From NCBI GenBank assembly GCA_963663375.1, contig OY760195.1, forward strand, positions 3,437,073-3,501,072: a DNA stretch of 64,000 nucleotides, given 5' to 3'. Position 1 is the stretch's first letter; each line of letters begins with the position of its first letter. The position numbers were made by a program, and so were the translations under genes. The notes under the pieces were generated by a model. That model did not search any database. It was not told the DNA's origin and saw only the letters and a list, made by a program, of their open reading frames with translations. Source of the DNA: JAYREN01 sp963663375. GTDB lineage: Bacteria > Acidobacteriota > Holophagae > Holophagales > Holophagaceae. Below, in pieces: positions 16,669-25,913 of the stretch.

Positions 16669-17589
16669 ATGCCCCGAAGCTGCCATCCCCAGACCCTTCG
16701 AAACCCGGTCACCGTGACCGGGCGGGGGCTCCATTCCAACCGCCCCTGCACGGTCACGATCCGGCCGGTGGCGCAGGCCTCGGGCCTGCGGTTTCTCCAC
16801 GGGCCCTCCGGGATCGAGATTCCCGCCAAGGCGGATCTGGTCGGCGATCTGAGCCTTGCCACCACGCTGGTCAAGGATGGCCTGCGCTTTGGTACGGTCG
16901 AGCATCTGCTTGCGGCCCTTGCGGGCCTGGAGATTGAGCACGCGATCATCGAGGTGGATAGCGAAGAGCTTCCGATCCTGGACGGGAGCGCTGCCCCGTG
17001 GGTCGAAGCCCTCGCCGCTGCCGGCACCCGCAGGCTTCCTGGCGCTCGACGCTTCATCAAGGTCCTGAAGCCTGTGGAAGTGGTCCAGGGCGCCAAGTGG
17101 ATGCGCATTTCTCCCTTCGCGGGCCTTCGCCTCCGCTACACCATCGATTTCGACCATCCCGCGATCGGTCGGCAGAGCCGCGAGCTCAGCCTGGAGCCAG
17201 AGAAGTTCCGTCGGGAACTGGCCTCGGCGCGGACCTTCTGCATGGAACAGGACATCGAATTCATGCGCTCCCGCGGGCTGGCCCAGGGGGGAAGTCTGGA
17301 CAACGCCGTCGTGTTCTCGGCCAAGGGGCCCCTCAATGAGGCGCTTCGTTTCGAGGACGAGGCTGTGCGGCACAAGATGCTCGACTTGGTGGGCGATCTG
17401 GCCCTGCTGGGCGCGCCCCTGCTCGGGCTCGTGGAGGCCCATGCCGCCGGTCATGCGCTGCACGTGGCCATGGTCAAGGCCCTGCTCTCCGAGACCGATG
17501 CCTGGGCCTGGAGCGAAGCCGGCGACATCATCCAGGCGCGTCCGGTCTTCGGGCACCGCCTCCACGAGGCTCACCCGATCCCGGCTTAA
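16669..17589 (+). CDS. lpxC: UDP-3-O-acyl-N-acetylglucosamine deacetylase
   Basis: A 306-residue zinc deacetylase that commits UDP-acyl-GlcNAc to lipid A synthesis, so the cell makes LPS. Visible signatures include VTGRGLHSNRPC, the zinc-binding EHLLAAL, DGSAAPWVEA, FCMEQDIEFMRSRGLAQGG, the second zinc region RHKMLDLVGD, and the C-terminal catalytic histidine in AGHALH. The ATG at 16669 has CGAGG 6 bases upstream. It sits directly after ispD, possibly with its own promoter, and ends at a strong bidirectional terminator. Length is normal for the family. Confidence 0.96.
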   Translation: MPRSCHPQTLRNPVTVTGRGLHSNRPCTVTIRPVAQASGLRFLHGPSGIEIPAKADLVGDLSLATTLVKDGLRFGTVEHLLAALAGLEIEHAIIEVDSEELPILDGSAAPWVEALAAAGTRRLPGARRFIKVLKPVEVVQGAKWMRISPFAGLRLRYTIDFDHPAIGRQSRELSLEPEKFRRELASARTFCMEQDIEFMRSRGLAQGGSLDNAVVFSAKGPLNEALRFEDEAVRHKMLDLVGDLALLGAPLLGLVEAHAAGHALHVAMVKALLSETDAWAWSEAGDIIQARPVFGHRLHEAHPIPA

Positions 17590-17600
17590 CGCGCAGCGGG

Positions 17601-17644
17601 TATAAGAAGAGGGCCCTTCCCATCAGAAGGGCCCTCTTCTTATA
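17601..17644. terminator. Perfect 19-bp bidirectional terminator
   Basis: Positions 17601-17619 and 17626-17644 form a perfect inverted repeat of 19 bp around a six-base loop CCATCA-like spacer. The core is AGGGCCCTTC / GAAGGGCCCT with A/T-rich arms (TATAAGAAG and CTTCTTATA) that supply U-rich tails in both directions. It separates convergent lpxC and the gene at 17662-18063. Confidence 0.9.
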
Positions 17645-17661
17645 TCCGCGCGGGATGCCTG

Positions 17662-18063
17662 CTAGAAAATCGGATCTCCGGGCTTGCGGCGCCAAGCCTC
17701 AACCTTGCCCTTGCCTTCGGTCTTGGTCTTGTTGTCCTTGGCGGCGGCCAGGGTCTCCAGGAGGCCCACGCCGACGCGAGAGGCGACGGCCTTGGTCATG
17801 GCTGGCTTCACGGCGGGTTCCATGGCCGGAAGATCGACCCGGGGAACGTCCGTCTTATCGGACTGTTCGCGCAGGCGTTTCTGATACCAGGCCTTGCGCT
17901 TCGGGTCGATGCTGCGCAGGTCGGCGCTGCGGCCCGTCTTGCGTGCGGCCAGCACCTTGGGTTTGCTTTCTTTGCGGTCCTCGCGGACAGCGGATTCAGG
18001 ATTGGTGGCTTCCTCGAGGATTTTTGCCAGATCCGCCAGACTTCCGAGACCGCGTTTACTCAT
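17662..18063 (-). CDS. Hypothetical basic protein
   Basis: A 133-residue, lysine- and arginine-rich protein without signal peptide or TM helix. It begins MSKRGLGSLADLAKILEEA and contains RSIDPKRKAWYQKRLREQ in the middle. AGGAG lies about 12 bases upstream of the ATG. The high charge and low hydrophobicity suggest a disordered or nucleic-acid-associated protein, but no family is recognised. It has its own terminator shared with lpxC and is divergent from the sensor gene at 18254. Confidence 0.65.
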   Translation of the reverse strand: MSKRGLGSLADLAKILEEATNPESAVREDRKESKPKVLAARKTGRSADLRSIDPKRKAWYQKRLREQSDKTDVPRVDLPAMEPAVKPAMTKAVASRVGVGLLETLAAAKDNKTKTEGKGKVEAWRRKPGDPIF

Positions 18064-18253
18064 GGGTTGTCGCTTCTCCTGTTAGAGGCATTTTCGTGCC
18101 CAATGTATAAGATTAGCGGCTGAACTCGCTTCGTCCAAGCCCAGAAGAAAAATCTGTCACGAGTCCGATGGAATACAACGAATCCGCTGCTCTTTTTTGG
18201 GGAGGGTCGCTAGGCTGAAGCAGATATCCACCCATGCCTGGGGTTCTCGAACG

Positions 18254-21200
18254 ATGATGCTCAGTCGGATTTTCAGGTCCCTGGCCTGGCTCACGATGCT
18301 GGCGCTTATCCCGGCAGGGGGCCGCGGGTTGAACGCGGGAAGCCTTCCGCCGGACCGCCTCTCCTTCAAGACCTACGGCGCGGACCACGGCCTGGGGAAC
18401 CAGTCACCCTGGGCGCTCGCCCAGGATGGCACCGGGTTCGTCTGGGTCGGCACCGAGGATGGCCTCTACCGTTTCGACGGCCAGCGCTTCCGGGTGTTCG
18501 GGCTGAAACAGGGCCTGCCTTCGGCCTTCGTGGACAATCTCCACGTCGATCCCCAGGGAAATCTCTGGGTAGGGACCTACAACGGCCTGTGCCGCCCTCG
18601 GGACGACCACTTCCAGGCGGTGGGAAGTGAATCGGGCCTTCCCGGCAAGCAGGTGACTGCCCTGAAGGACGGGCCCGATGGCCAGCTCTGGGTGGGCATG
18701 AATGAAGGCCTGTTCCAAAGGCTTCCTGATGGCCGCTTCCAGCCCGTGCCCGGATGGGTGGGAGGCGCGGTGACGGCGATGGGGAGTCAGCGGGGCAGCG
18801 GCGCCATCTGGGTGGCCTCCTGGCGGGATTCCAGGGCCACGATCCTGCGATGGGATCGAGGGGGCTGGCGTGCCTTCCCGGGCGGAAAGGAGCTGGGGCC
18901 GGATCGGATCGACGCGCTGGCCGTGGACGGGCGAGGTACGGTGTGGGCCCGCTCCCTCAACCATCTCTGGAGCATGCCTTCCGGGGAGGGCCTTTTGGAA
19001 TTATCGCGAGAGAAGCTGCCCGCAGCGCGGCAGAAGGGTCACCTCTACGTTGATCCCCGTGGTCGCCTCTGGGTGACGACCGACCGGGGCCTCTACTGCA
19101 AGGAAGGAAACGAATGGCGTCGGCTCGGCCCCGTGGAGGGCCTGCCGGGGAAAATCCTGCGGGCCGTGATGGAGGACCGGGAGGGGTCATTGTGGGTCGC
19201 CGGCGGCGCGGTCTTCCGCCTGCAGGGCGGAGGCGTTTTCAAGGCCTACGCCGCGGAACATGGGCTGCCCAACGAAGTTGTCTGGTGCGTGTTCAGGGAT
19301 CGGTCTGGGACCCTCTACGCGGGCACGGATGGGGGATTGGCGAAGGCCGATGACAAGGGCTGGAGGCTGGTTCCCGGCACGAGCAATTCGCAGGTTCGCA
19401 GCGTCATTCAGGGGCCCGACGGCGCACTCTACCTGGGGGGTGGGCCGGAAGTAACCCGCCTGGATCCCCGCAGGGGTCTCCGACGGTTCGGGAGCGGGGA
19501 AGGGGTCGTGACCTCCGGGCGGATCTTCCGACTGGCCTTCGATCCCCAAGGAGCGCTGTGGGTGGCCACCGATGGCGGTGGTCTCCTGAAGGGGACTGGA
19601 CGCGGGGACAATTGGCGCTTCGAACGCCAGACCATCCCCGAGGGAACCCCCACTGAACGTTTCGCCGATCTTTTCGTGGATGGCGCCGGAAGGCTCTGGG
19701 CGCCGGGAGAAAAGGGGCTGGCCATGTGGGATGGTCAGACCTGGCGACGGTTCACCAAGAAGGATGGGCTCCGCAGTGATCACGCCAACTACATCCGCGG
19801 CACCCGGAAGGGCGAGCTTCTCTTTACCTATTTCGAGCCCTTCGGGATCGCCCGGGCCACCTACTCCGGGGGCGCCTTCAAGGTCCTGGAGCATCTCGAC
19901 GGAATCGTTCCCCCGGACAAGGCCACGTTCTCCTTTACCGAAGACGTCAAAGGCAATCTGTGGATCGGCACGGGGCAGGGGCTCGACATGCTGGCTCACG
20001 ATGGGCGAGTGGAGCATTTCGGGCCTGGTGAGGGCCTGGTCAGCGAAGACCTCAATTCCATGGCCCTCTTGCCAGAGCCCAATGGTGATGTGTGGATCGG
20101 TACCAGCGGCGGGCTGGCGCGATTCGATGCCTCCCTCTACAAGGGCCCACCCACGCATCCCTCCACCGTCATCCTCGAATGCCGTCTGGGAAAAGAGCGG
20201 GTGCCCGTGTTCTCCTCCCAGCGCATCCAGGTACCGCACGGGTCCAACACCTTTTCCGTGAAGTTCGCGAGCCTAAGTTTCATCCGGGAAGGCAGTGTCC
20301 GCTGCCAGGTGCGCCTCGAAGGCCTGGAGCCGGAATGGCATTTCTCGGACACCCTGGAAGAGCGGTACCCGGCACTGCCCCATGGCAAGTACCGTTTCGA
20401 TGCGCGTTCCCGCATCGCGCAGGGAGAATGGGGGCCCATTTCCTCCTACGAGTTCGAGGTGCTGCCCGCCTGGTGGGAGACCTGGTGGTTCCGCACACTG
20501 CTGTTTCTGGGCGGCGCGGGCGGGGTCCTGCTGGTTGTCCGCTGGCGCGTGGACATGCTGCACCGACGCAACCGCATGCTCGAGGAAATGGTGGCCGCCC
20601 GCACCCGCGAAGTGGAGGCCAAGGCCAGAGAACTCGAGCGCGCGAATGAGGCGCTGAAGAACCAGAGCCTCACGGATCCCCTTACGGGACTGCGGAACCG
20701 GCGCTACCTCGGCGTCTGCATGCCCGAGGACGTGGCCCAGGTGCATCGCGTTCATCGGGATATCGTGGCCAACCGGAACGACCGGCTCACGCTCAACATC
20801 GATCTCATCTTCTTGATGGTGGATATCGACCATTTCAAATTCGTGAATGACCATTTCGGGCATGCCGCCGGCGACCAGGTGCTTCAGCAGGTCGCAGAGA
20901 TCCTCCAGAACGCCATGCGGGATTCGGACACGGTGGTCCGGTGGGGGGGCGAGGAGTTCCTGGTGATCGCCCGGAATGCGGCGCGGCGGGATACGGCGAT
21001 TCTGGCGGAACGGATTCGCACCCAGATGGAGGCGCACGATTTCCTGCTGGAGGACGGCACCCGCCTGCGGCGTACCTGCTCCATCGGGTTCACCTACTAC
21101 CCCTTCGTGCCCGAGAATCCCAACCTCCTGCCCTGGGAACAGGTCTTGGATATCGCCGACCACTGCCTCTTCGCCGCCAAGCGAGGGGGGCGGAACGCCT

Positions 21201-21352
21201 GGGTGGGGTTGTTCCCCTCGGTGGAAGGTGAGGCCACCCACATCCAGCAGGCCCTGCCCCTGGAGATTCCGAAGCTCTTGGCTACGGGCGAACTCGCCGT
21301 GACGACCTCTCTCGCCGATCCCTTAGGGCTGGATTGGAATTTGAAAGAATAA
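18254..21352 (+). CDS. Two-component-type propeller sensor with GGDEF (copy 1)
   Basis: A protein of about 1,032 residues. An N-terminal signal peptide (SLAWLTMLALIPAGGRG) is followed by about a dozen beta-propeller repeats of the Reg_prop type (GTGFVWVGTEDGLYRFDG and similar), a Y_Y_Y domain, a TM helix, a coiled coil and a GGDEF domain with RWGGEEF. The I site RDSD is present five residues upstream, so product inhibition is expected. It should sense a periplasmic ligand and make c-di-GMP in the cytoplasm. Adjacent ATG codons at 18254 and 18257 both fit; no strong ribosome binding site is visible. The next gene is a close paralog in the same order, so a tandem duplication is likely. Confidence 0.88.
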   Translation: MMLSRIFRSLAWLTMLALIPAGGRGLNAGSLPPDRLSFKTYGADHGLGNQSPWALAQDGTGFVWVGTEDGLYRFDGQRFRVFGLKQGLPSAFVDNLHVDPQGNLWVGTYNGLCRPRDDHFQAVGSESGLPGKQVTALKDGPDGQLWVGMNEGLFQRLPDGRFQPVPGWVGGAVTAMGSQRGSGAIWVASWRDSRATILRWDRGGWRAFPGGKELGPDRIDALAVDGRGTVWARSLNHLWSMPSGEGLLELSREKLPAARQKGHLYVDPRGRLWVTTDRGLYCKEGNEWRRLGPVEGLPGKILRAVMEDREGSLWVAGGAVFRLQGGGVFKAYAAEHGLPNEVVWCVFRDRSGTLYAGTDGGLAKADDKGWRLVPGTSNSQVRSVIQGPDGALYLGGGPEVTRLDPRRGLRRFGSGEGVVTSGRIFRLAFDPQGALWVATDGGGLLKGTGRGDNWRFERQTIPEGTPTERFADLFVDGAGRLWAPGEKGLAMWDGQTWRRFTKKDGLRSDHANYIRGTRKGELLFTYFEPFGIARATYSGGAFKVLEHLDGIVPPDKATFSFTEDVKGNLWIGTGQGLDMLAHDGRVEHFGPGEGLVSEDLNSMALLPEPNGDVWIGTSGGLARFDASLYKGPPTHPSTVILECRLGKERVPVFSSQRIQVPHGSNTFSVKFASLSFIREGSVRCQVRLEGLEPEWHFSDTLEERYPALPHGKYRFDARSRIAQGEWGPISSYEFEVLPAWWETWWFRTLLFLGGAGGVLLVVRWRVDMLHRRNRMLEEMVAARTREVEAKARELERANEALKNQSLTDPLTGLRNRRYLGVCMPEDVAQVHRVHRDIVANRNDRLTLNIDLIFLMVDIDHFKFVNDHFGHAAGDQVLQQVAEILQNAMRDSDTVVRWGGEEFLVIARNAARRDTAILAERIRTQMEAHDFLLEDGTRLRRTCSIGFTYYPFVPENPNLLPWEQVLDIADHCLFAAKRGGRNAWVGLFPSVEGEATHIQQALPLEIPKLLATGELAVTTSLADPLGLDWNLKE

Positions 21353-21404
21353 ACCTTTTCTTCCTATTGGGTCAGACAGGGACCAATTGTGGCTTTCGCC
21401 GGTA

Positions 21405-21419
21405 GGATAGTGACTATCC
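21405..21419. promoter_or_regulatory. 7-1-7 palindrome upstream of propeller-GGDEF copy 2
   Basis: GGATAGT, one base, then ACTATCC form a perfect 15-base palindrome ending 17 bases before the ATG at 21437. Its spacing and size suit an operator for a dimeric regulator. It also overlaps a TAGGAT sequence that could act as a -10 box. No equivalent site was found before copy 1. Confidence 0.4.
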
Positions 21420-21436
21420 GGTGAACGATATCCGTT

Positions 21437-24400
21437 ATGAAGAAATGCTTGTTGCGAACGCTCTGGCTGCTGGTGGCTCTAATTGCCGCCGGAGGCGTAT
21501 GGGCAGGCGCCCTGCCTCAGATTGGTCCCGGCCGACAGGTGGTTCGCAGCTATGGACTCGAGCAGGGTCTGGGCAATCTCAGCGTTCATTGCCTGGCCCA
21601 GGATTCGCTGGGGTTCGTATGGGTGGGCACGGAGGACGGTCTCTACCGATTCTCGGGCCGTGAGTTTCTTGGTTATGGCCGGAGCGATGGTCTCCCGTCC
21701 TCGACCATCGAGCATGCCGTGGCGACCCCCGATGGGGCGCTGTGGGTCGGTACGCCCAAGGGGCTCGCGTTCTGGAATGGCCTTGGATTCACGGCGGTCT
21801 CCAAGGAGCGGGGCCTCGAGCCCGGTGCCATCCGCGCCCTCGGCCTGGGGCCGGGAGGCAGGCTCCTGGTCGGAACGGACGGTGGGTTTTTCGAAGTGGC
21901 CTCCGGGGATCGATTTCGTCGGGTGGCCGATTGGCCAGGCGGCAGCGTCACGGCCATCTGGGGCCGAACCGACTCTCACGAAGTCTGGGTGGCCTCTTGG
22001 GGGCCCACGGGTGCCATGGTTCACAGGTGGGCTGCGGAAACCTGGGCGCCCCTGGATCTGGATGCCGCCATGGCGAGAGACCGCATCGACGCCTTGGCTG
22101 TGGATGGCCGCAGGTGCCTCTGGGCGCGCACCCAGAAGGCGCTCTGGGTGGCCGATTGTGCCGGTGGCACCTTTCGTGAAGCCAGGGATCTGCTGGCGCC
22201 GGGCGGACAGCAGGGCCGTCTCTTCGCCGACCGCAAGGGAAACGTCTGGGTGCCGACGGAGCGCGGGGTCATGGTCCTGGAGAACGGTGTACCGAGGCGG
22301 TTGGGAAGCCGGGAAGGCCTGCCCTCCCGGTTGATCTCGGCGGTGATGCTGGATTCCGATGAGGCGCTGTGGCTCGGGGGCCTGGGGGTTCAGCGCATCC
22401 CGGGCGGCGGCCTGTGGGAAATTTATGGCGTGGATCAGGGGCTGCCCAGCGAGGTGGTCTGGTGTGTATTCAGAGACGCCCAGGGGCAGCTCTTCGCGGG
22501 GACGAATCGAGGGCTGGCCCAGGCCTCGGGCGGCGGCTGGTCCTTGGTTCCGGGAACCGAGGCCTACCAAGTGCGATCCGCGGTCCAGGGGCGGGATGGC
22601 AGCCTCTTCCTGGCGGGTTCGCCAGTGGTCCTGCGCTGGGATCCTCGCCGCAGGAAGGTGGAGAAGTTCGGGCCTGAATCCGGGCTCGAGTCCAATGGTC
22701 GGATCTTCCGTCTGGCCGTGGGGCCGGATGATCGCCTCTGGGTGGCCACGGACGGGAGCGGCCTGCTGGTAGGGGAATCCATCAAGGGCCGCTGGCATTT
22801 CCGCCGGGAGGAGGTCCTCGGCGGAGATTCGCGGGAACGCTTCGAGGACGTCCGGGTGGACGACTCCGGCAGGATCTGGGCCTGCGGTGAGCGTGGGCTG
22901 GCCGTATTGGATCAGGGGAGCTGGAAACGGCTCACGACCAGGGATGGGCTCCGGAGCGACCACGTCTCCTACGTGCGACCCCTGCAGGATGGAACCCTGG
23001 CCTTGGCCTATTTCGAACCGATGGGCGTCTGTCGGGCCCGCTACCAAGGCGGGCGCTTCGAGGTACTGGAGCACCTGGATTCGAGAATCCCACCGGATCG
23101 CACAATCTATCTGGTCGGTGAAGATTCCAGCCGCAATCTGTGGCTTGGCACTGGGCGGGGCGTGGATGTCATCCTTGTCTCCGATGCCGTGGACCACTTC
23201 AGTCATCGCGACGGCCTCGCCGGAGATGACGTGAATTCGATGGCCTTCCTGGCGGATGCCAACGGGGATGTCTGGATCGGCACCAGCTCTGGGTTGGCGC
23301 ACTTCAGCGCCCAGGCTTATCGCGGGGTTCCGCCTGCCCCGAGGACCGAGCTCCTCACCTGTCGATTGGGAGGAAGGGCCCTCACCCCCGGAGCGCCAGA
23401 AACACCTTCTGCGGCGTACCCGAACACGACCTTAGAGGTGCGCTTCGCGGTTCCGCGTTTTTCTCGCGAGGGGATCCTCGGATACCAGGTTCGCCTCCTG
23501 GGCCTGGAATCCGACTGGCACATGAACGACGGCACTCCCGAGCGGTTTCCCAAGCTGGGGTCGGGGCACTACCAGTTCGAAGTGCGGGCCCGGGTGGGCG
23601 AGGGGCCCTGGGGCCCGTCATCTTCATTCCGATTCGAGGTGCTGCCCGCCTGGTGGCAGACCTGGTGGGCCCGCGGGCTCATGGCCCTGGGTTGCATCGG
23701 TGTGCTTGGGCTCTTCATTCGATCCAGGATTCGAACGGTCCGGCGGCGCAACCGGATGCTCGAACAGATGGTGGCGGCGCGTACCCGGGAACTCGAATCG
23801 GCCAATGTGGCCCTCCGGAATCAGAGCCTCTCGGACCCGCTGACGGGCTTGCACAATCGGCGATACCTCTCGGTAGCCATGCCCGACACCCTCGCCCAGA
23901 TCCGCCGGGAACAGCGGAATCCGCAGCTGTCCCGCCAGGAACGCATGGATCAGAATGTCGACATCGTCTTCATCATGGTGGACATCGATCACTTCAAGGC
24001 CGTGAACGACCAGTACGGGCACACGGCCGGAGACCACGTAATCCAGGAGATGGCGGGTATTCTGCGCGGCGCCATCCGGGATTCGGACGCCGTGATCCGC
24101 TGGGGTGGCGAGGAATTCCTGGTGGTGGCGCGGAATGTCAGTCGACGGGAATCGACCATTCTCGTCGAGCGCATCCGCTCGGCGGTGGCTCTGAATCCCT
24201 TCAAGGTGGGGAAGGGGCAGACCTTCCGCCGGACCTGCTCCCAGGGCTTTGCCTTCCTGCCCTTTGTTCCCGAACAGGCTGATCTCTTTGAGTGGGAGCG
24301 CGTAGTGGATCTGGCCGATCACTGCCTGCTGGCCGCCAAGAGGGCGGGCCGGGACGCCTGGGTGGGGATCCACCCCTCGCTGGAGGGCGATGCCGCCAGC

Positions 24401-24511
24401 CTCAGGGATCGACTCCCCATGGAGATCGCGGAACTCGTCCGCGAGGGGCACCTGGAGGTGAAGGCCTCGGTCGGCGCAGAGCTCTTGAACTGGGAAACGG
24501 ACCCGGGGTGA
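21437..24511 (+). CDS. Two-component-type propeller sensor with GGDEF (copy 2)
   Basis: A 1,024-residue paralog of the preceding gene with the same architecture: signal peptide (LRTLWLLVALIAAGGVWA), beta-propeller repeats such as LGFVWVGTEDGLYRFSG, Y_Y_Y domain, one TM helix near 760-780, a coiled coil and GGDEF with IRWGGEEF. The I site RDSD is intact. Large parts match copy 1 word for word, for example VLPAWW and WIGTS in the linker region, while the propeller blades differ more. The ATG at 21437 begins MKKCLLRTLW. A palindrome just upstream suggests separate control. Both are predicted c-di-GMP-forming receptors for an unknown extracytoplasmic signal. Confidence 0.88.
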   Translation: MKKCLLRTLWLLVALIAAGGVWAGALPQIGPGRQVVRSYGLEQGLGNLSVHCLAQDSLGFVWVGTEDGLYRFSGREFLGYGRSDGLPSSTIEHAVATPDGALWVGTPKGLAFWNGLGFTAVSKERGLEPGAIRALGLGPGGRLLVGTDGGFFEVASGDRFRRVADWPGGSVTAIWGRTDSHEVWVASWGPTGAMVHRWAAETWAPLDLDAAMARDRIDALAVDGRRCLWARTQKALWVADCAGGTFREARDLLAPGGQQGRLFADRKGNVWVPTERGVMVLENGVPRRLGSREGLPSRLISAVMLDSDEALWLGGLGVQRIPGGGLWEIYGVDQGLPSEVVWCVFRDAQGQLFAGTNRGLAQASGGGWSLVPGTEAYQVRSAVQGRDGSLFLAGSPVVLRWDPRRRKVEKFGPESGLESNGRIFRLAVGPDDRLWVATDGSGLLVGESIKGRWHFRREEVLGGDSRERFEDVRVDDSGRIWACGERGLAVLDQGSWKRLTTRDGLRSDHVSYVRPLQDGTLALAYFEPMGVCRARYQGGRFEVLEHLDSRIPPDRTIYLVGEDSSRNLWLGTGRGVDVILVSDAVDHFSHRDGLAGDDVNSMAFLADANGDVWIGTSSGLAHFSAQAYRGVPPAPRTELLTCRLGGRALTPGAPETPSAAYPNTTLEVRFAVPRFSREGILGYQVRLLGLESDWHMNDGTPERFPKLGSGHYQFEVRARVGEGPWGPSSSFRFEVLPAWWQTWWARGLMALGCIGVLGLFIRSRIRTVRRRNRMLEQMVAARTRELESANVALRNQSLSDPLTGLHNRRYLSVAMPDTLAQIRREQRNPQLSRQERMDQNVDIVFIMVDIDHFKAVNDQYGHTAGDHVIQEMAGILRGAIRDSDAVIRWGGEEFLVVARNVSRRESTILVERIRSAVALNPFKVGKGQTFRRTCSQGFAFLPFVPEQADLFEWERVVDLADHCLLAAKRAGRDAWVGIHPSLEGDAASLRDRLPMEIAELVREGHLEVKASVGAELLNWETDPG

Positions 24512-24515
24512 GGGG

Positions 24516-25802
24516 TCAGCGCATCGCCTCCATGGGCGACAGTCTCATGGCGCGGAAGGCGGGGTAGAGCCCGAAGAGCACCGCCAGGCCAAGGGCCACG
24601 ATCCAGGCCATGACCAGGCCGTAGGTGTTCACCACCAGGCCCCAGGGGAAACTGGAGGAAAGCACCCGGCACAGGAACGAGCCCGCCACGGTGCCTGCGA
24701 GCGCCCCAAGGGCCGCGAGCACGATGGCTTCCAGCAGGAACTGCACGAAGATCTGCTGGTCGGTGGCGCCCATGGCCTTGCGCAGACCGATCTCGTAGCG
24801 GCGGTCGGAGAAGGAGATGAGCATCACACTGAGCACGCCCACGCCACCCACCAGCAGCACCGTGGCGGCCAGGCTCTGGAGCACCACCTTCCAGCCCCAG
24901 ATCTGATCCTCGAACTGCTGATAGGCGCGCACCAGTTCGGCGGCCAGGTCCGTGGTCTCCACATCATCGATGCCATGGTGGGCCTGCTTGGCCCGGGCGA
25001 GCAGAGCCGAGGTCACCTCGTTCAGATCTTCCTTGTGGGCCATCTTGACGTAGAGGCGGTCCAGGGCGTGCTTGGGGTCCATGCGGTCCATGTAGGCCTC
25101 GATGGGCATGAGCAGGCCGTTGGCGTCCAGCCACGTATCATCGCTCATGACCTGGAGCGGAGCCAGCACGCCGATGACCTGGAAGCTCTGGCCGTCCACC
25201 GTGATGCTGCGGCCCACGGGATCGGTGCCGCCAAAGAGCTTGGAGGCGAGGCTGCCGCCCAACACCGCCACCGCGCTGCGGCGTCGCGCATCATCCTCGG
25301 TGAGGGCCCGGCCGCTGGCGATGGGGCGGTTCTGCCAGGGGAAGTACTCGGGCGTGACGCCCGTGGCGAAGGTGCGTTCGATGCCGGACCCGATACGGAT
25401 GCGGGCATTCTTGGTGGCCCGGGGGAGGAAGGCCTTCACGGCGGGGTGGGGCGTGGTGAGGCGAGTGAGGTCCTCGTAGCGCAGGCCGGGACTCATGGCG
25501 AAACGTTTCTGCTCCTCGGTGGTTTCCGGAGCCTTCTGGCTGAGCTGGATGGTGCCGTCGAAGGACAGGCCCTTGAAGCCCATGGAGACCTTGTCCACTA
25601 CGCCGTCCATCACGCTGGTCATGACCACCAGGGCGAAGACGCCCAGGGTGAGCAGCGTCAGTGTGAGCAGAGAGCGCAGCTTGTGGGACCAGAGCTCCCT
25701 GAGGCCGCTGAGCACGACTTCCCAGAGCAGCCCGGCCCAGGCGAAGCGCGATTGACTGAAGGCAGTGGGCAGAGCCAGGGGGAGGACTTCTTCGCTATTC
25801 AT
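24516..25802 (-). CDS. ABC transporter permease, MacB/FtsX type (second permease)
   Basis: A 428-residue FtsX-like permease. After a cytoplasmic start (MNSEEVLPLALPTAFSQS) come TM1 (about 47-68), a large periplasmic MacB_PCD domain, and three C-terminal TM helices including VVLQSLAATVLLVGGVGVLSVML. In this family the protein pairs with an ATPase and a HlyD-like adaptor to expel peptides, lipoproteins or antibiotics. The ATG at 25802 has no strong ribosome binding site. It lies 111 bases after the first permease, and a hairpin occupies that gap. It is the last gene of a four-gene minus-strand operon. Substrate unknown. Confidence 0.9.
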   Translation of the reverse strand: MNSEEVLPLALPTAFSQSRFAWAGLLWEVVLSGLRELWSHKLRSLLTLTLLTLGVFALVVMTSVMDGVVDKVSMGFKGLSFDGTIQLSQKAPETTEEQKRFAMSPGLRYEDLTRLTTPHPAVKAFLPRATKNARIRIGSGIERTFATGVTPEYFPWQNRPIASGRALTEDDARRRSAVAVLGGSLASKLFGGTDPVGRSITVDGQSFQVIGVLAPLQVMSDDTWLDANGLLMPIEAYMDRMDPKHALDRLYVKMAHKEDLNEVTSALLARAKQAHHGIDDVETTDLAAELVRAYQQFEDQIWGWKVVLQSLAATVLLVGGVGVLSVMLISFSDRRYEIGLRKAMGATDQQIFVQFLLEAIVLAALGALAGTVAGSFLCRVLSSSFPWGLVVNTYGLVMAWIVALGLAVLFGLYPAFRAMRLSPMEAMR

Positions 25803-25843
25803 AGTGAAGGGCCTCCATTGGTCGCGACCATGTGGGTCGCGGA

Positions 25844-25864
25844 GCACGCTCCAGTGGAGCGTGC
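25844..25864. repeat. Hairpin repeat between the two permease genes
   Basis: GCACGCTCC at 25844-25852 pairs with GGAGCGTGC at 25856-25864 around a three-base loop. A second small palindrome GGTCGCGACC lies just left, at about 25820-25829. No U-tract follows. It may be a dispersed repeat or an mRNA-stabilising hairpin within the export operon. Confidence 0.5.
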
Positions 25865-25913
25865 GGAGCGGGGCCCCACAGGGAGCGAATCAGGCCGGAA
25901 GGAGCCGAAACCA

